Part shown: one piece after another, positions 20,720 to 29,817 of the stretch
Numbering within the stretch: the stretch's first letter is position 1
How the letters are laid out: every line of letters starts with the position of its first letter
NCBI RefSeq assembly: GCF_029428675.1
Contig: NZ_JAJNEL010000001.1
Coordinates: 3,348,001-3,412,000 of the forward strand
DNA: 64,000 nt
Direction of reading: 5' to 3'
Source: Streptomyces sp. JH14
GTDB taxonomy: Bacteria > Actinomycetota > Actinomycetes > Streptomycetales > Streptomycetaceae
The notes under the pieces: model-generated
The model's database searches: none
What the model saw: only the letters and a program-made list of their open reading frames with translations
Told to the model about the DNA's origin: nothing
Position numbers and translations under genes: made by a program

Positions 20720-22897
20720 CTACTCGTTGGTGAACTCCTCGACGACCGTGGCGCCCAGCTCCCGGACGATCAGGTCATGGCCGGAGAGCGCCGAGTCGAC
20801 CAGATCCGGGTCGTCCGCCTCCGGGGTGTCGTCCTCCGGGGCGACCGAACGCGGCGGCTCGGGGGCGGCGTGCGACTGCGGGGCGGGTGCCGCGGCAGGG
20901 GCGGCGTTCGGCTGCTGGTGCGGGGCCGGTGCGGGCCGGGACTCGTACTGCTGCGGGGCGGGTGCGGCCGGGCGCTGCTGCACCGGGGGGGCGGACGGAC
21001 GGCCGCCACCGGTCTGCGGGGGCTGTCCCGCGCCGCCCGACGGGTCGACGATCGCCTCGATCTTCCACTGCATGTTGAACTGCTCGGCGAGGGCCTGCTT
21101 GAGCACGTCCTCGCTGCCGCTGCTCGCGAAGTTGTCGCGGGCGCCGGCGTTGAGGAAGCCGATCTGCAGGGTGGTGCCGTCGAAGCCGGTGACCTGCGCG
21201 TTCTGACTGAGCAGGATCCAGGTGAACCGGCGCCGGTTCTTCACGGCCTCCAGGATGTCCGGCCACATGTTCCGCACCTGGGCCGAGCCCTGCGCCATGC
21301 CCGGACCGGGCTGGGCCGCACCGGGAACGGCGGCCGCGGGAACCGGGGCAGGAGCGGGGGCGGGGGCGGCGGGGGCCGGTGCCTGTCCCGGAGCGGAGGC
21401 GGTCGGCCAGCCACCGGGACGGCGCCCGGACTCCGGCGCTGCCGCGGCGGGCCATGCCCCGGGACGCTGCCCGCCGGCGGGAGCCTCGGCGGGAGGCTGC
21501 GGAGCGGGGGCGGCGGGGGCGGCAGCAGCGGGCGCGGCGTACGGCGCGGGCGGCGCGGACACGGCAGGGGGTGCGACGGAAGCGCCGGCCGGCGCGGCCT
21601 CGGGGACGTCTCCGCGTACGGCGGCGCGCGCCGCAGCGACCCCGTCACCCGGCGCCGCCGTGGCCACGGGCGCATGCGCCTGTGCCTCCGGCCCCGGTAC
21701 GTACCCCAGGGCGGGGCCCGCCCCGGCGGCCGCGAAGGAGGCACCGCGCTCCAGCCGGTCCAGCCGGGCCTGCAGCGAACGCTCGTCGTCGAAGGCCGCG
21801 GGCAGCAGCACCCGGGCGCAGATCAGCTCGACCTGGAGGCGCGGCGAGGTCGCCCCGCGCATCTCCGTGAGCCCTTCGTTGACCAGGTCGGCGGCGCGGC
21901 TCAGCTCGGCGGCGCCGAAGACGGACGCCTGGGCCTGCATCCGCTCGACCACGTCGGCGGGCGCGTCGATGAGGCCCTTCTCCCCGGCGTCCGGCACGGC
22001 GGCCAGGATCACCAGGTCGCGCAGCCGCTCCAGCAGGTCGGCGACGAAGCGCCGTGGGTCGTTGCCTCCCTCGATCACCCGGTCCACCACTTCGAACGCC
22101 GCTGCCCCGTCGCCCGCCGCGAACGCGTCCACGACGGAGTCGAGCAGCGAGCCGTCCGTGTAGCCGAGGAGCGACGTCGCCATGGCGTAGGTCACACCGT
22201 CGTCGCCCGCTCCCGCCAGCAGCTGGTCCATCACGGACATCGAGTCACGCACGGATCCGGCACCGGCCCGCACGACCAGAGGCAGCACGCCGTCCTCGAC
22301 GTAGCTGTTCTCCTTGCCGCAGACCTCGGCGAGATATTCGCGCAGCGTCCCCGGCGGCACGAGGCGGAACGGGTAGTGATGCGTGCGCGACCGGATCGTG
22401 CCGATGACCTTCTCGGGCTCGGTGGTCGCAAAGATGAACTTGAGGTGCTCCGGCGGCTCCTCGACCACCTTCAGCAGGGCGTTGAACCCCGCCGGCGTGA
22501 CCATGTGCGCCTCGTCGATGATGTAGATCTTGTAACGACTCGACGCGGGTCCGAAGAACGCCTTCTCCCGCAGATCACGGGCGTCGTCCACGCCACCGTG
22601 CGATGCGGCGTCGATCTCGATGACATCGATCGATCCCGGCCCGTTGCGCGCGAGGTCCCGGCAGGACTGGCACTCCCCGCAGGGAGTCGGCGTGGGCCCC
22701 TGCTCGCAGTTCAGACAGCGGGCGAGGATGCGCGCACTGGTCGTCTTCCCGCAGCCGCGCGGACCACTGAACAGGTACGCGTGATTGACCCGGTTGTTCC
22801 GCAGGGCCTGCTGCAGCGGGTCAGTGACATGCTCCTGCCCGATGACCTCGGCGAACGACTCGGGGCGGTAGCGGCGGTACAGCGCAAGGGACGACAC
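20720..22897 (-). CDS. dnaX: DNA polymerase III subunit gamma/tau
   Basis: Clamp-loader ATPase, 725 aa from a GTG at 22897 ([20 protein letters not shown]). Walker A is GPRGCGKT (residues 45-52), the zinc module has C61, C64, C73, C76 and C79, and Walker B with DEAH is [10 protein letters not shown] long Pro/Ala-rich linker (residues about 400-580) leads to the C-terminal tau-like domain, beginning near [18 protein letters not shown]. The frame is open to 23029, but no protein-like sequence precedes the GTG. TAACCT (22910-22905) seven bases upstream suggests a leaderless message. It is downstream of the SRP RNA gene on the same strand, the usual Streptomyces order. Confidence 0.95.
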   Translation of the reverse strand: MSSLALYRRYRPESFAEVIGQEHVTDPLQQALRNNRVNHAYLFSGPRGCGKTTSARILARCLNCEQGPTPTPCGECQSCRDLARNGPGSIDVIEIDAASHGGVDDARDLREKAFFGPASSRYKIYIIDEAHMVTPAGFNALLKVVEEPPEHLKFIFATTEPEKVIGTIRSRTHHYPFRLVPPGTLREYLAEVCGKENSYVEDGVLPLVVRAGAGSVRDSMSVMDQLLAGAGDDGVTYAMATSLLGYTDGSLLDSVVDAFAAGDGAAAFEVVDRVIEGGNDPRRFVADLLERLRDLVILAAVPDAGEKGLIDAPADVVERMQAQASVFGAAELSRAADLVNEGLTEMRGATSPRLQVELICARVLLPAAFDDERSLQARLDRLERGASFAAAGAGPALGYVPGPEAQAHAPVATAAPGDGVAAARAAVRGDVPEAAPAGASVAPPAVSAPPAPYAAPAAAAPAAPAPQPPAEAPAGGQRPGAWPAAAAPESGRRPGGWPTASAPGQAPAPAAPAPAPAPVPAAAVPGAAQPGPGMAQGSAQVRNMWPDILEAVKNRRRFTWILLSQNAQVTGFDGTTLQIGFLNAGARDNFASSGSEDVLKQALAEQFNMQWKIEAIVDPSGGAGQPPQTGGGRPSAPPVQQRPAAPAPQQYESRPAPAPHQQPNAAPAAAPAPQSHAAPEPPRSVAPEDDTPEADDPDLVDSALSGHDLIVRELGATVVEEFTNE

Positions 22898-23017
22898 ACA
22901 TACGAGGTTATCGGGGCGGACCGACAACCGGGCCCGGCCCGGGCACACCACCGGAGACCGACGACCCCGCGCCACGGAAGGCACCGGGAACCCGCAAGGC
23001 CCCCGGAAACGCAAGGG

Positions 23018-23101
23018 CCCCCCACGCACCCGCCAGAGCCGACCTACCCTTGCTGCCTTCCGGCCCTGGGGGAGTTCAGTCAGATAGCGCCACGTGAGGG
23101 G
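23018..23101 (-). ncRNA. ffs: signal recognition particle RNA (4.5S-type scRNA)
   Basis: On the minus strand the conserved SRP domain IV is clear: GGGCCGGAAGGCAGCAAGGG with the GGAA tetraloop region and the AGCA internal loop bases. The outer stem pairs CCCCTCACG (23101-23093) with CGTGGGGGG (23026-23018), giving about 84 nt, near the size I recall for Streptomyces scRNA. It lies between tRNA-Ser and dnaX as in other streptomycetes. The exact ends are an estimate from pairing. Confidence 0.9.
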
Positions 23102-23215
23102 CTGGTGCCCACCTTAGCCGATCCCCACCGGATCAAGTCCACCCGTTCCCCTTCCCGACCCCCCGCCGGGGATCGTGTTCGCGAGCACCCTTCAACGTCT
23201 TGTATTGTTTGCCGC

Positions 23216-23300
23216 GGAGGATTCGCCTAGTGGCCTAGGGCGCACGCTTGGAAAGCGTGTTGGGGGCAACCCCTCACGAGTTCGAATCTCGTATCCTCCG
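23216..23300 (+). tRNA. tRNA-Ser (anticodon GGA), AICE integration site
   Basis: Class II tRNA with a long variable arm. Acceptor arms are GGAGGAT/ATCCTCC, the anticodon loop CTTGGAAAG reads GGA, and CCA is encoded (23301-23303). Its 3' half from 23247 is repeated at 38358, so the mature gene's 3' part was supplied by the integrated element. Confidence 0.96.
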
Positions 23301-23325
23301 CCATTGCTCTCACCGGGCAATACGT
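23247..23325 (+). repeat. attL: tRNA-proximal copy of the 79-bp att repeat
   Basis: Identical over 79 bp to 38358-38436. It covers the anticodon loop to 3' end of tRNA-Ser plus 25 bp beyond. Divergence begins at 23326 (T versus C at 38437). Confidence 0.93.
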
Positions 23326-23326
23326 T

Positions 23327-23358
23327 GAAGGGCCCCGCAGCTTGCTGTGGGGCCCTTC
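23327..23358 (+). terminator. tRNA-Ser terminator carried by the AICE
   Basis: Stem GAAGGGCCCCGCAGC / GCTGTGGGGCCCTTC with one G-U pair and a TT turn. It is a near copy of the chromosomal terminator at 38437-38470, so the element brings a replacement terminator for the target tRNA gene. It may also end the convergent int transcript. Confidence 0.85.
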
Positions 23359-23383
23359 GGCGTTAGTGGTCTCAGTTTTGGTC

Positions 23384-24616
23384 TCATTCGGCCCCGGAAG
23401 AGCCCCACAGCGTCTCGCCGACCTGGTCCGCCACCCTGCGGAGCATGGGCCCCGTCACGTGCATGTAGCGAGCGCGCATCCGGGCGGCACCGCCTGGCTC
23501 CCAGCCCATGATTGTGTCCACGATCACATCCGGGACGCCGAGCAGGAGAAGGACAGTGCCCGCCGTGTGCCGAGCGTCGTGCAGCCGCCCGTCACGTACG
23601 CCCGCGTCCCGGAGGAGCCGTTTCCACACGTGGTAGTCGGTGTTCGGGCTGAGGGGCCCGCCCGTCGGCGACGCGAAGACGTAGTCCTTGGCCTCCCAGT
23701 TGGCACCGGCATCTGCCCGCTCGCAGTCCTGCGCGTCCGCATGCTGACGCAGAAGTGTGATCAGCGGATCCGGCAGACCGACTGTGCGGCGTCCGGAGCG
23801 CGACTTCGTGTTCTTGTGCTCACGCCGGATCTGCTCGCGCTTGGGGCAGTAGCCCGGTTTCCTGCCGCACGGCTCGTCATCGCAGCCGTGCCGGTACCTC
23901 GGCCGGAGCCGGTTCCGCCGGATGCGGAGATACCCGGCGTCGAGGTCCACGTCCTCCCACTGGAGTGCGAGCGCCTCACCTTGGCGGAGGCCGAGTGCCA
24001 GGGCGACGACCCATCGCGCGCTGTTCCTGAGTTTCGACGCCTGCAGGAGCAGGCTCTGAACCTCATCGATCCTGTACGGCTCGATCTCCTCCTCTTCGAT
24101 CCGGGGAGCTCGCGCGATCTCGGCGACGTTCCGGGAGACATGCCCGCGCCGCCTGGCCTCGGCGAGTGCCACACGCACGGTGCGGTGCACGTGATGCGCG
24201 GTCCCGGGCTTGCTGCCGTCGCACTGCATCTTGGCGTAGAAGGCCTCCAGGTGCTCCGGCTCAAGCCGGTCGATCCGGTGTGCCCCGATGCCCGGGACCA
24301 GGTGGACGCGCACGTCGACCTCATAGCCGTCGTACGTGTTCTCGGAGACGTACTTCTTGGCGATCTCATGCACCCAGTGCTCCAGCCAGCTGCCGAGAGT
24401 CCACTTCTCCCCTGGTTTGCTGAGGCTCCCCGCGTCCCGCTTCCGTTCGATCTCACGGACCGCTTTGACGACTTCGGCCTTGGTTTTTCGGCCAACGTGC
24501 CGCCGATCCGGCTTGCCATCTGGACGGACCCCGACCGTGACGCGGCCATGCCACCGGCCGTCGGCACCCTTGTAGATCGAGGCGGCGCCGTTCGGCTCAC
24601 GGCTCTTCTTCGCCAT
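23384..24616 (-). CDS. int: AICE tyrosine-recombinase integrase
   Basis: 410 aa. An N-terminal AP2-like arm-binding domain (residues 1-60: GAASIYKGADGRWHGRVTVG), a SAM-like core-binding domain (about 70-170), then the catalytic domain with R211 (ALGLRQGEAL), H346-x-x-R349 (LHDARH) and nucleophile Y384 (ARYMHVT). Between box I and box II is a Cys-bearing insert C245..C250..C257 (GCDDEPCGRKPGYC). ATG 24616 shares a base with the xis stop and has GGGGG six bases before it; a GTG one codon upstream is possible. It integrates the element into tRNA-Ser and sits directly beside attL. Confidence 0.95.
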   Translation of the reverse strand: MAKKSREPNGAASIYKGADGRWHGRVTVGVRPDGKPDRRHVGRKTKAEVVKAVREIERKRDAGSLSKPGEKWTLGSWLEHWVHEIAKKYVSENTYDGYEVDVRVHLVPGIGAHRIDRLEPEHLEAFYAKMQCDGSKPGTAHHVHRTVRVALAEARRRGHVSRNVAEIARAPRIEEEEIEPYRIDEVQSLLLQASKLRNSARWVVALALGLRQGEALALQWEDVDLDAGYLRIRRNRLRPRYRHGCDDEPCGRKPGYCPKREQIRREHKNTKSRSGRRTVGLPDPLITLLRQHADAQDCERADAGANWEAKDYVFASPTGGPLSPNTDYHVWKRLLRDAGVRDGRLHDARHTAGTVLLLLGVPDVIVDTIMGWEPGGAARMRARYMHVTGPMLRRVADQVGETLWGSSGAE

Positions 24617-24858
24617 CACGCACCCCCAGCCCGGGGAGCAGTGGAAACCTCGCGCAGACGTGCCACGTACACAGCCAGGGCGTCAGCGGGGATGCGCCGC
24701 AAGCTTCCGACCTTGACCGACTCAAGTTCGCCCGAGGCGATGAGCGCGAAGCACGTCGTTCGGCCGATACCGAGTCGGCGAGCGGCTTCCTCGACAGGCA
24801 GGAGCAGGAGCGTCGGGTCGGCAGCCACGAGGGTCACTGCGGGTGCTGCCGTGGTCAC
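24616..24858 (-). CDS. xis: excisionase / helix-turn-helix DNA-binding protein
   Basis: 80 aa, MerR-like winged helix of the excisionase family: LPVEEAARRLGIGRTTCFAL then IASGELESVKVGSLRRIPAD. This is the typical HTH plus wing that binds arm sites and directs excision. The GTG start overlaps the preceding gene's stop (GTGA), and its stop abuts int, so it is translationally coupled. Confidence 0.9.
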   Translation of the reverse strand: MTTAAPAVTLVAADPTLLLLPVEEAARRLGIGRTTCFALIASGELESVKVGSLRRIPADALAVYVARLREVSTAPRAGGA

Positions 24859-25100
24859 ATCGCCTCCCAGGGATCGAGACCGAGCAAGGTCAGGACTTCA
24901 CGCGTGGGCATAAGCGTGGAGCCACCGCAAAGGGGGCACGGGAAACGCGGTTCGGTCGAGTGGCGGCCATCGCCACCACACTCCAGGCAGGCCGTCCACT
25001 CCCCCGCGGCAAGGGCAGCGGAACAGGCCGCGCGGTCGGTGCAGTCCTGTCGGCACACCGGGCAGTCCGTACCTGGCACGATCGGCAGACGGTCACGCAT
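24855..25100 (-). CDS. small Cys-rich (zinc-ribbon) AICE protein
   Basis: 81 aa: MRDRLPIVPGTDCPVCRQDC..., with three paired-Cys motifs (CPVC, CLEC and CPLC-GG) similar to DnaJ-type zinc ribbons. The ATG lies inside the end of the RepSA gene (8-bp overlap) and the stop overlaps xis, so it belongs to the rep-xis-int operon. Function unknown; possibly a DNA-binding accessory factor. Confidence 0.78.
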   Translation of the reverse strand: MRDRLPIVPGTDCPVCRQDCTDRAACSAALAAGEWTACLECGGDGRHSTEPRFPCPLCGGSTLMPTREVLTLLGLDPWEAM

Positions 25101-26469
25101 GGTCGGCCCCTTCCAAAGCTGCAATCTCTTCACGAGCGGTTTCGCGGTTGAGCCGGATGCCGCGGGCAATGGTGGCGGCGAGAGCAGACTCGCCGGGGGT
25201 GTGCCCGTGCCCGGCGTACTGCCAGGAGGCGAGGACGAGCACGGTGTCCGGCTCGCCATCCAGGGCGTCCTGTTCCTGGGCGGTGCGGTAGTCAGCGCGG
25301 ATCTGGCGGAGGGCGCCGAGGGTGGTGGAGTACCGGCGGGATTTGGTGGAGAAGTGGCCTCGGAAGCCGAGCATGTGCGCCCAGGCCGCCAACTTCCTGT
25401 CCGGGTAGAGCGGGGCGAGATCGAGGCAGGCCTCGATGAGTCGGCGAGGGTGGTCGGGCACGTCAAGCAGGGCGAGGACTTCCCGGTTCCCGATCCGGCG
25501 GTCGAGGCTGCCGGTCGACTCGGCTGCTTTGGTGGCGTACTTGGCGACGTAGGAGGCGACCGCCTGCTCGGTGATGTGGGAGCCGTCGCCGAACGCCTTG
25601 ACGGGTCGGATGTCGAGCTGTCGGCCCCAGCGGAAAGGCCGGCACGGCTGGTTCCCCGCGGCGGGCACGGTGACGGTCGTGTACGAGTGGGCGACCGCGG
25701 CCCGGATCGAGTCGGTGAGGACAGCGGTGGTGGCCCAGACGGGCGGCGGGGAGTCGGGCCCGTCGGGTCCGTCGAGGCGGATCACGGCATGGAAGTGGAT
25801 CGCACCGCGCTTCTGGAACTCGGCGACCTTGCCGTAGGACAGGCGCAGTTGGTCGGCCAGGGCGCGCTGTGACAGTCCGGCGCGGGCGGCGAGCTCGCGG
25901 CGCAGCCGGGTGGTGAAGCGCTGCCAGAGCTGCCCGGCGTGGTTGTTGAACAGGACCGTCCCGGCGTAGTCGTACGTGGCCGGGTCGAGGGCGGTGCCGA
26001 GGGCGGAATCATCCTCGGCGTGCCGGGTGCCACAGCGGCAGACCCCGCGGTCGGGCCGGTTGTGGACCGGGCCGAACGAGGGCGCGGTGAGGGTGGCGAA
26101 CACACGGGGGTGGTCGCGGACGGTGGCGGGAATGTCCTTGGATTCGTCTCCGGCGAGCCCAGCGCGGATCAGGTGGTAGGTGTCTCCGGCGTAGGTGTAG
26201 GCGCAGGAGGGGCAGCGGGAGGCGCGGCGGTTGCCGCAGGCGACGCGGAGCCGTCCGTCCGGCTCGGTATCGGTCGAGTACCGGCGCAGCGTCTCACCGG
26301 TTACGCGGTCTTTGGCGAGCGTCCAGCCGGTCAGGTGGATCGGGTCGGAGCAGCCGCCGGTGCGGCGCACCTGGTCCTGCCAGCGGTCGAAGCCGGGGGA
26401 CCCGGCCACCCGGAGGATGTCCCCCAGGGTGGCCGGATCCAGGCCCGCCAGGGTGGCGGTGTCGTTCAC
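25093..26469 (-). CDS. repSA: RepSA-type replication initiator
   Basis: 458 aa rolling-circle replication initiator of the pSAM2 RepSA family. An N-terminal zinc-finger-like Cys/His cluster (GNRRASRCPSCAY, residues 80-91, and GVCRCGTRH near 142-150) precedes the HUH motif GAIHFHAVIRL (HFH 225-227) and the tyrosine motif SYVAKYATK (Y307, Y311). It nicks the element's double-strand origin after excision. GTG start with GTGA overlap to the preceding small gene. It heads the rep-xis-int block. Confidence 0.92.
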   Translation of the reverse strand: MNDTATLAGLDPATLGDILRVAGSPGFDRWQDQVRRTGGCSDPIHLTGWTLAKDRVTGETLRRYSTDTEPDGRLRVACGNRRASRCPSCAYTYAGDTYHLIRAGLAGDESKDIPATVRDHPRVFATLTAPSFGPVHNRPDRGVCRCGTRHAEDDSALGTALDPATYDYAGTVLFNNHAGQLWQRFTTRLRRELAARAGLSQRALADQLRLSYGKVAEFQKRGAIHFHAVIRLDGPDGPDSPPPVWATTAVLTDSIRAAVAHSYTTVTVPAAGNQPCRPFRWGRQLDIRPVKAFGDGSHITEQAVASYVAKYATKAAESTGSLDRRIGNREVLALLDVPDHPRRLIEACLDLAPLYPDRKLAAWAHMLGFRGHFSTKSRRYSTTLGALRQIRADYRTAQEQDALDGEPDTVLVLASWQYAGHGHTPGESALAATIARGIRLNRETAREEIAALEGADHA

Positions 26470-26660
26470 GCGGCCACCTGGGTGCGGGTCGAGGCGGGGC
26501 GGCGGGCCGAGCGGGTGCCGGTGCCGTGGCAGGCCGGGCAGTGGACGGTGATGGTGCGCAGATGTCCGTGCGGGTCGCGACCGCCGAGTGTGACCCTCAC
26601 GGTGGGGAAGCCGTCGCAGTTCGGGCAGACCCGCGCGGGGGCGGTAATGCGGTCGGTCAT
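26466..26660 (-). CDS. small zinc-ribbon AICE protein
   Basis: 64 aa, MTDRITAPARVCPNCDGFPT..., with CPNC and CPACHGTG motifs resembling half of a DnaJ zinc domain. Its stop overlaps the repSA start (GTGA). Such proteins commonly precede repSA in AICEs. Function unknown. Confidence 0.75.
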   Translation of the reverse strand: MTDRITAPARVCPNCDGFPTVRVTLGGRDPHGHLRTITVHCPACHGTGTRSARRPASTRTQVAA

Positions 26661-26751
26661 GATGGGTGTTCCTTCCGGATCAGTGGTTCGGGCAGGGGCA
26701 CGGCTCCCGGGCGGCGGATGCTTGGCGGTATCGAGGCCGCCCGGGAGCCGG

Positions 26752-27063
26752 TCAGTGGCGCTTGGCCTCGGATGCGACCAGCGAGCGGACGACCAGCGCG
26801 CACACGGCGACCGAGGCAGCGGTAATGGCGACCGCGAGGAGCATGGAGACCAGGACGGCGCCGACGACGAGCACGACGGCGGTGCCGCCGCCGACGAGGG
26901 CTGCCAGGGCGCCGGGCGTGAGCTGGACCGTGGGCCGCGTCGGCGCCGTCGGTGCTATGGGAGCCGGGGCCAGGGTGTGCTGGACGGCAGTGGTCGGCTC
27001 GACGGCAACCGGGGTGACGATGCCGGTCGGGGTCGGCATGGTGGGGATCTTCGGGCGGAGCAT
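26752..27063 (-). CDS. SpdD-like plasmid spread protein
   Basis: 103 aa. A Pro/Thr/Val-rich N-terminus (MLRPKIPTMPTPTGIVTPVA) is followed by two adjoining hydrophobic segments (residues about 55-95) and a short basic tail. This matches SpdD-type spread proteins of Streptomyces plasmids and AICEs, thought to help intramycelial spread after TraB transfer. In a run of small minus-strand transfer genes. Confidence 0.72.
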   Translation of the reverse strand: MLRPKIPTMPTPTGIVTPVAVEPTTAVQHTLAPAPIAPTAPTRPTVQLTPGALAALVGGGTAVVLVVGAVLVSMLLAVAITAASVAVCALVVRSLVASEAKRH

Positions 27064-27087
27064 GAGGGTTCTCCCTTCTGTGGTGCG

Positions 27088-27243
27088 CTACTTGACGGCG
27101 GCGTCGATGGCGGGGGCGAGCAGGCTGTCGGCGAGGAGGTAGCCGCCGAGGAGGAGCACAGCGACGAGCCACCAGGGCGGGCGGATGAGCTTGATGCCGA
27201 GGGCGCCAACGACGATCAGGGCGAGCCAGAGCGGGACGTCCAT
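27088..27243 (-). CDS. small two-helix membrane protein of the Spd region
   Basis: 51 aa, MDVPLWLALIVVGALGIKLI then RPPWWLVAVLLLGGYLLADS and a short tail. Two transmembrane helices separated by RPPWW. ATG at 27243. Position and topology suggest a spread (Spd) protein; no assigned family. Confidence 0.65.
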   Translation of the reverse strand: MDVPLWLALIVVGALGIKLIRPPWWLVAVLLLGGYLLADSLLAPAIDAAVK

Positions 27244-27256
27244 GACGGGTCTCCGA

Positions 27257-27451
27257 TCAGTCGGTGGGGCGGCAGCGGTGGGTGCGGGCGGCGAGCTGGG
27301 CAGCGGACTGGCTGGAGTAGTCGGCGGACCAGCCGCAGCGGTCGGAGGTGCAGACGGCGGCGTGCTTGGAGCGGCCGTGCCGGTCACGATGGGTGCCGAT
27401 CTGCACTGGGCCGATCCGCATCACTGAGTGGAAGTTGTCGCGGGCGGGCAT
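27257..27451 (-). CDS. mobile element transfer protein (small, conserved in AICEs)
   Basis: 64 aa, MPARDNFHSVMRIGPVQIGT then HRDRHGRSKHAAVCTSDRCG. A widespread small AICE protein with a C...C..G and a C-terminal H-R-C, likely zinc binding. RefSeq usually names this family mobile element transfer protein (from memory); the biochemical role is unknown. Between Spd-like genes. Confidence 0.75.
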   Translation of the reverse strand: MPARDNFHSVMRIGPVQIGTHRDRHGRSKHAAVCTSDRCGWSADYSSQSAAQLAARTHRCRPTD

Positions 27452-27471
27452 GGTCGTGATCTCCTTTCGGT

Positions 27472-28131
27472 TCAGGCGAGTTGGGCGGCGATGGCGTCGG
27501 CCATCTGGGCGGGGACGCCAAGACGAGCACGCAGGGTGTCGGTGTCGATCGGGGCGCCGGTACGGGCGCGGTGGTCGGCTGCGACTTTGCGTGCGTGGTC
27601 GACCAGGGCTGCCGGGACCGACAGCGGTGCCGCGGCGGGGGCGGGCTCGGCAGCAGGCAGGGCTGGAGCAGGTGTCGACAGCTCGACGGACGCAGGCTGA
27701 AAAGCCGGGGCCGATTCAGCCTGCGTGACCTCGACCAGCTCAGGTTCCGGTGAGGAGTCGTGGTCGACGACGTCTGGTGAGTGGGCGAGGAGCGTGCCGC
27801 CGAGGAAGGCGAGCGCGGGCCATCCCGCGATGCCAAATCGCAGCCAGGCGGGCGGGTGGTCCAGGTCGAGGAACCCGGCAGTGGCCACGTTCGCTCCGAG
27901 CGAGGCGACCAGGGCAATCAGGAACCAGCACCAGGCCAGCCGCGACGGGCCGTTGCTACGCAGCCGACGCCAGGCGGCGACCAGCAGCAGGTCGACACTG
28001 ATCGGGTAGGCCCATGCCTTCCAGCCGTCCTGTCCGGCGGCTGCGGCCAGGTCATGCAGGTGAGCGAAGGACAGAGCACCGGCGATCACGGCCTGTACGA
28101 GTACGGCATCCGGTCGGATCGAGCGGGTCAT
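27472..28131 (-). CDS. DUF2637 / SpdB2-like membrane protein
   Basis: 219 aa. Four predicted membrane helices in residues 1-115 (VLVQAVIAGALSFAHLHDLA, YPISVDLLLVAAWR, CWFLIALVASLGANVATAGF, GIAGWPALAFLGGTLLAH). The FAH..DLA and YPISVDLL motifs define DUF2637. A Pro/Ala-rich cytoplasmic linker and a C-terminal helical domain follow (DTDTLRARLGVPAQMADAI). Members are SpdB-type proteins of conjugative Streptomyces elements that may form a septal channel with TraB. Confidence 0.85.
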   Translation of the reverse strand: MTRSIRPDAVLVQAVIAGALSFAHLHDLAAAAGQDGWKAWAYPISVDLLLVAAWRRLRSNGPSRLAWCWFLIALVASLGANVATAGFLDLDHPPAWLRFGIAGWPALAFLGGTLLAHSPDVVDHDSSPEPELVEVTQAESAPAFQPASVELSTPAPALPAAEPAPAAAPLSVPAALVDHARKVAADHRARTGAPIDTDTLRARLGVPAQMADAIAAQLA

Positions 28132-28203
28132 GTCTCCACCTCCTTCAGGGGTTGGGCCAGCACGGGGCGGGGATCGTGGGCCGGCCGCCCGGTGCCAGCG
28201 GTG

Positions 28204-28374
28204 TCAGTCGGTGGGCGCGTCACCGGTGCCAAAGCAGGTCAGGCAGAGAGCGGCCTGCTGGTCGGTGGTCTCGCGGGACTTGCGGACGGAGCCGACGCGG
28301 ACGGTTTCGGCGGTCTCGCCGGTGCCGTTGCAGTCCGGGCACTTCTTCGCCCGGCGCTTGCGATTGGTGGCCAT
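28204..28374 (-). CDS. small DnaJ-like zinc-ribbon protein
   Basis: 56 aa, MATNRKRRAKKCPDCNGTGE..., with CPDCNGTGE and CLTCFGTGD, the two halves of a zinc ribbon. ATG at 28374. Third small zinc-ribbon protein of this element; function unknown. Confidence 0.68.
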   Translation of the reverse strand: MATNRKRRAKKCPDCNGTGETAETVRVGSVRKSRETTDQQAALCLTCFGTGDAPTD

Positions 28375-28459
28375 GGATGGTGCCTCAATTCCGGTTTCGG
28401 GCATGACGCGGGTAGGGATTTGGCGCGAGGCGGTCGCGCCGACCGGGGTGCGGGATGGG

Positions 28460-29815
28460 TCAGGCTGGAGCCGGGGCAGACTCGACCGCCGGAGCCGGGA
28501 CGGTCGCATTGGGCGGCAGCGTGGGCCGGAAGCGGGCCAGCGCTGGCAGGTCCGGAGTGCGGTGGGCGTGGCGGTTGCAGGCGTTCACGGCTTGCCGCAG
28601 CGTGGTGTGCGAGGTGCGGACACGGGCCCAGCCGCCCGTAGCGTCGCCAACCACGGCGAGACCGGGTTTGTCGGTCGGGATCTGGATCGCGGCGACGACG
28701 GCGTCCGGGGCGATGTCGCCGAAGGCCATGTTGGCGGAGGATTCGTCGTTGACGCGGTGTGCGGTGCGGCCGGTGAGCTGGGCGCGGAGCATGGTGATGC
28801 CCTTGCCGAGTTCGGAGCCGAAGCGCTGCCCACAGATCTCCAGATAGATGCCGGCGGCGCGGCCGAGCTGGGCCAGGCGGGCGAGTGCGGTGATGATCCG
28901 GTCCCGGCGCTTCTCTTCGTCCTTGGTGGCGAACAGGGCGAGTTCGGCGACCTCGTCGACCAGGAGGACGACCGGGGTCGGGCGCAGGTGGTCGGGCAGG
29001 TCCCAGATGTCGGCGGCTATCTCCGCGTCCGGCACATCGGCAGTGATGCGTTGCTCAGCGCGGATCAGGTGGTAGACGCCTTCCATGTGGGAGACGAGCG
29101 CGTCGAGGAGTTCGGCGGCGGTGTCAGGGTTGTCCGCCAGCGCGGAGAAGCGGCGGGCCAGCGGGAACAGTTCCACACCCTGTTTGCAGTCGATGCCGAC
29201 CAAGGCGACGTCCTGCGAAGCGAGTTCAGCCACCAGGTTGCGTTGGTACACCGACTTGCCCGACTTCGTGGCGCCGAGCGTCAGGGCATGCGGAGTGGTG
29301 CGGTAGTCGCGGTAATGCACGGCACCGTCCTCGCGCAGAGCGACCGGAACGCGCATCGGAACAGTGGCCACCCTTGCGGGCATCTGCACACGCTTGAGGA
29401 TGTCGTAACCGGTCATCCGCAGCTCGACGACACCCGAGCGGATCTCCCGCGAGGTGACGCCGTACATCGCGAACGAGTGCCGCAATCGGTCGCAGGACGC
29501 GGCCACGTCGAACGCGTCCTGACCAGGGCGGAGCCCCAACCGTAAGACCAGGCCCGTCCGGGTCGGCCGAACCCGCAGGATGCGCGGCGCACGGGACTCG
29601 GGAGCGGGCCGGTTGGCCATCCGGGCGACGGCGATCCGCCACCGGGACGGAGGAACGGTCAGCCCGCAGGCGTCCATGACCGAGCCGTAGCGAATCAGAA
29701 CGCGCAGCGTGGCCAGGGTGACGCCGAAGGTCAGCCAGTACCAGGCGGGGCGCCGCCACCGCAGGAGACCCGCGGTGACGACGACCAGGACCACGAGGAC
29801 GGTCAGCCACGACAT
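28460..29815 (-). CDS. TraB/TraSA-type FtsK-SpoIIIE DNA translocase
   Basis: 451 aa from ATG 29815 (MSWLTVLVVLVVVTAGLLRW). One or two membrane helices (residues 2-20, 25-42), then an FtsK-like motor: Walker A GATKSGKS (181-188) and Walker B VVLLVDEVAE (282-291). AICEs transfer double-stranded DNA between mycelia with a single such hexameric pump. A preceding frame extension is not protein-like. It overlaps nothing and lies two bases after the 114-aa gene stop, so it is cotranscribed with it. Confidence 0.92.
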   Translation of the reverse strand: MSWLTVLVVLVVVTAGLLRWRRPAWYWLTFGVTLATLRVLIRYGSVMDACGLTVPPSRWRIAVARMANRPAPESRAPRILRVRPTRTGLVLRLGLRPGQDAFDVAASCDRLRHSFAMYGVTSREIRSGVVELRMTGYDILKRVQMPARVATVPMRVPVALREDGAVHYRDYRTTPHALTLGATKSGKSVYQRNLVAELASQDVALVGIDCKQGVELFPLARRFSALADNPDTAAELLDALVSHMEGVYHLIRAEQRITADVPDAEIAADIWDLPDHLRPTPVVLLVDEVAELALFATKDEEKRRDRIITALARLAQLGRAAGIYLEICGQRFGSELGKGITMLRAQLTGRTAHRVNDESSANMAFGDIAPDAVVAAIQIPTDKPGLAVVGDATGGWARVRTSHTTLRQAVNACNRHAHRTPDLPALARFRPTLPPNATVPAPAVESAPAPA

Positions 29816-29817
29816 GA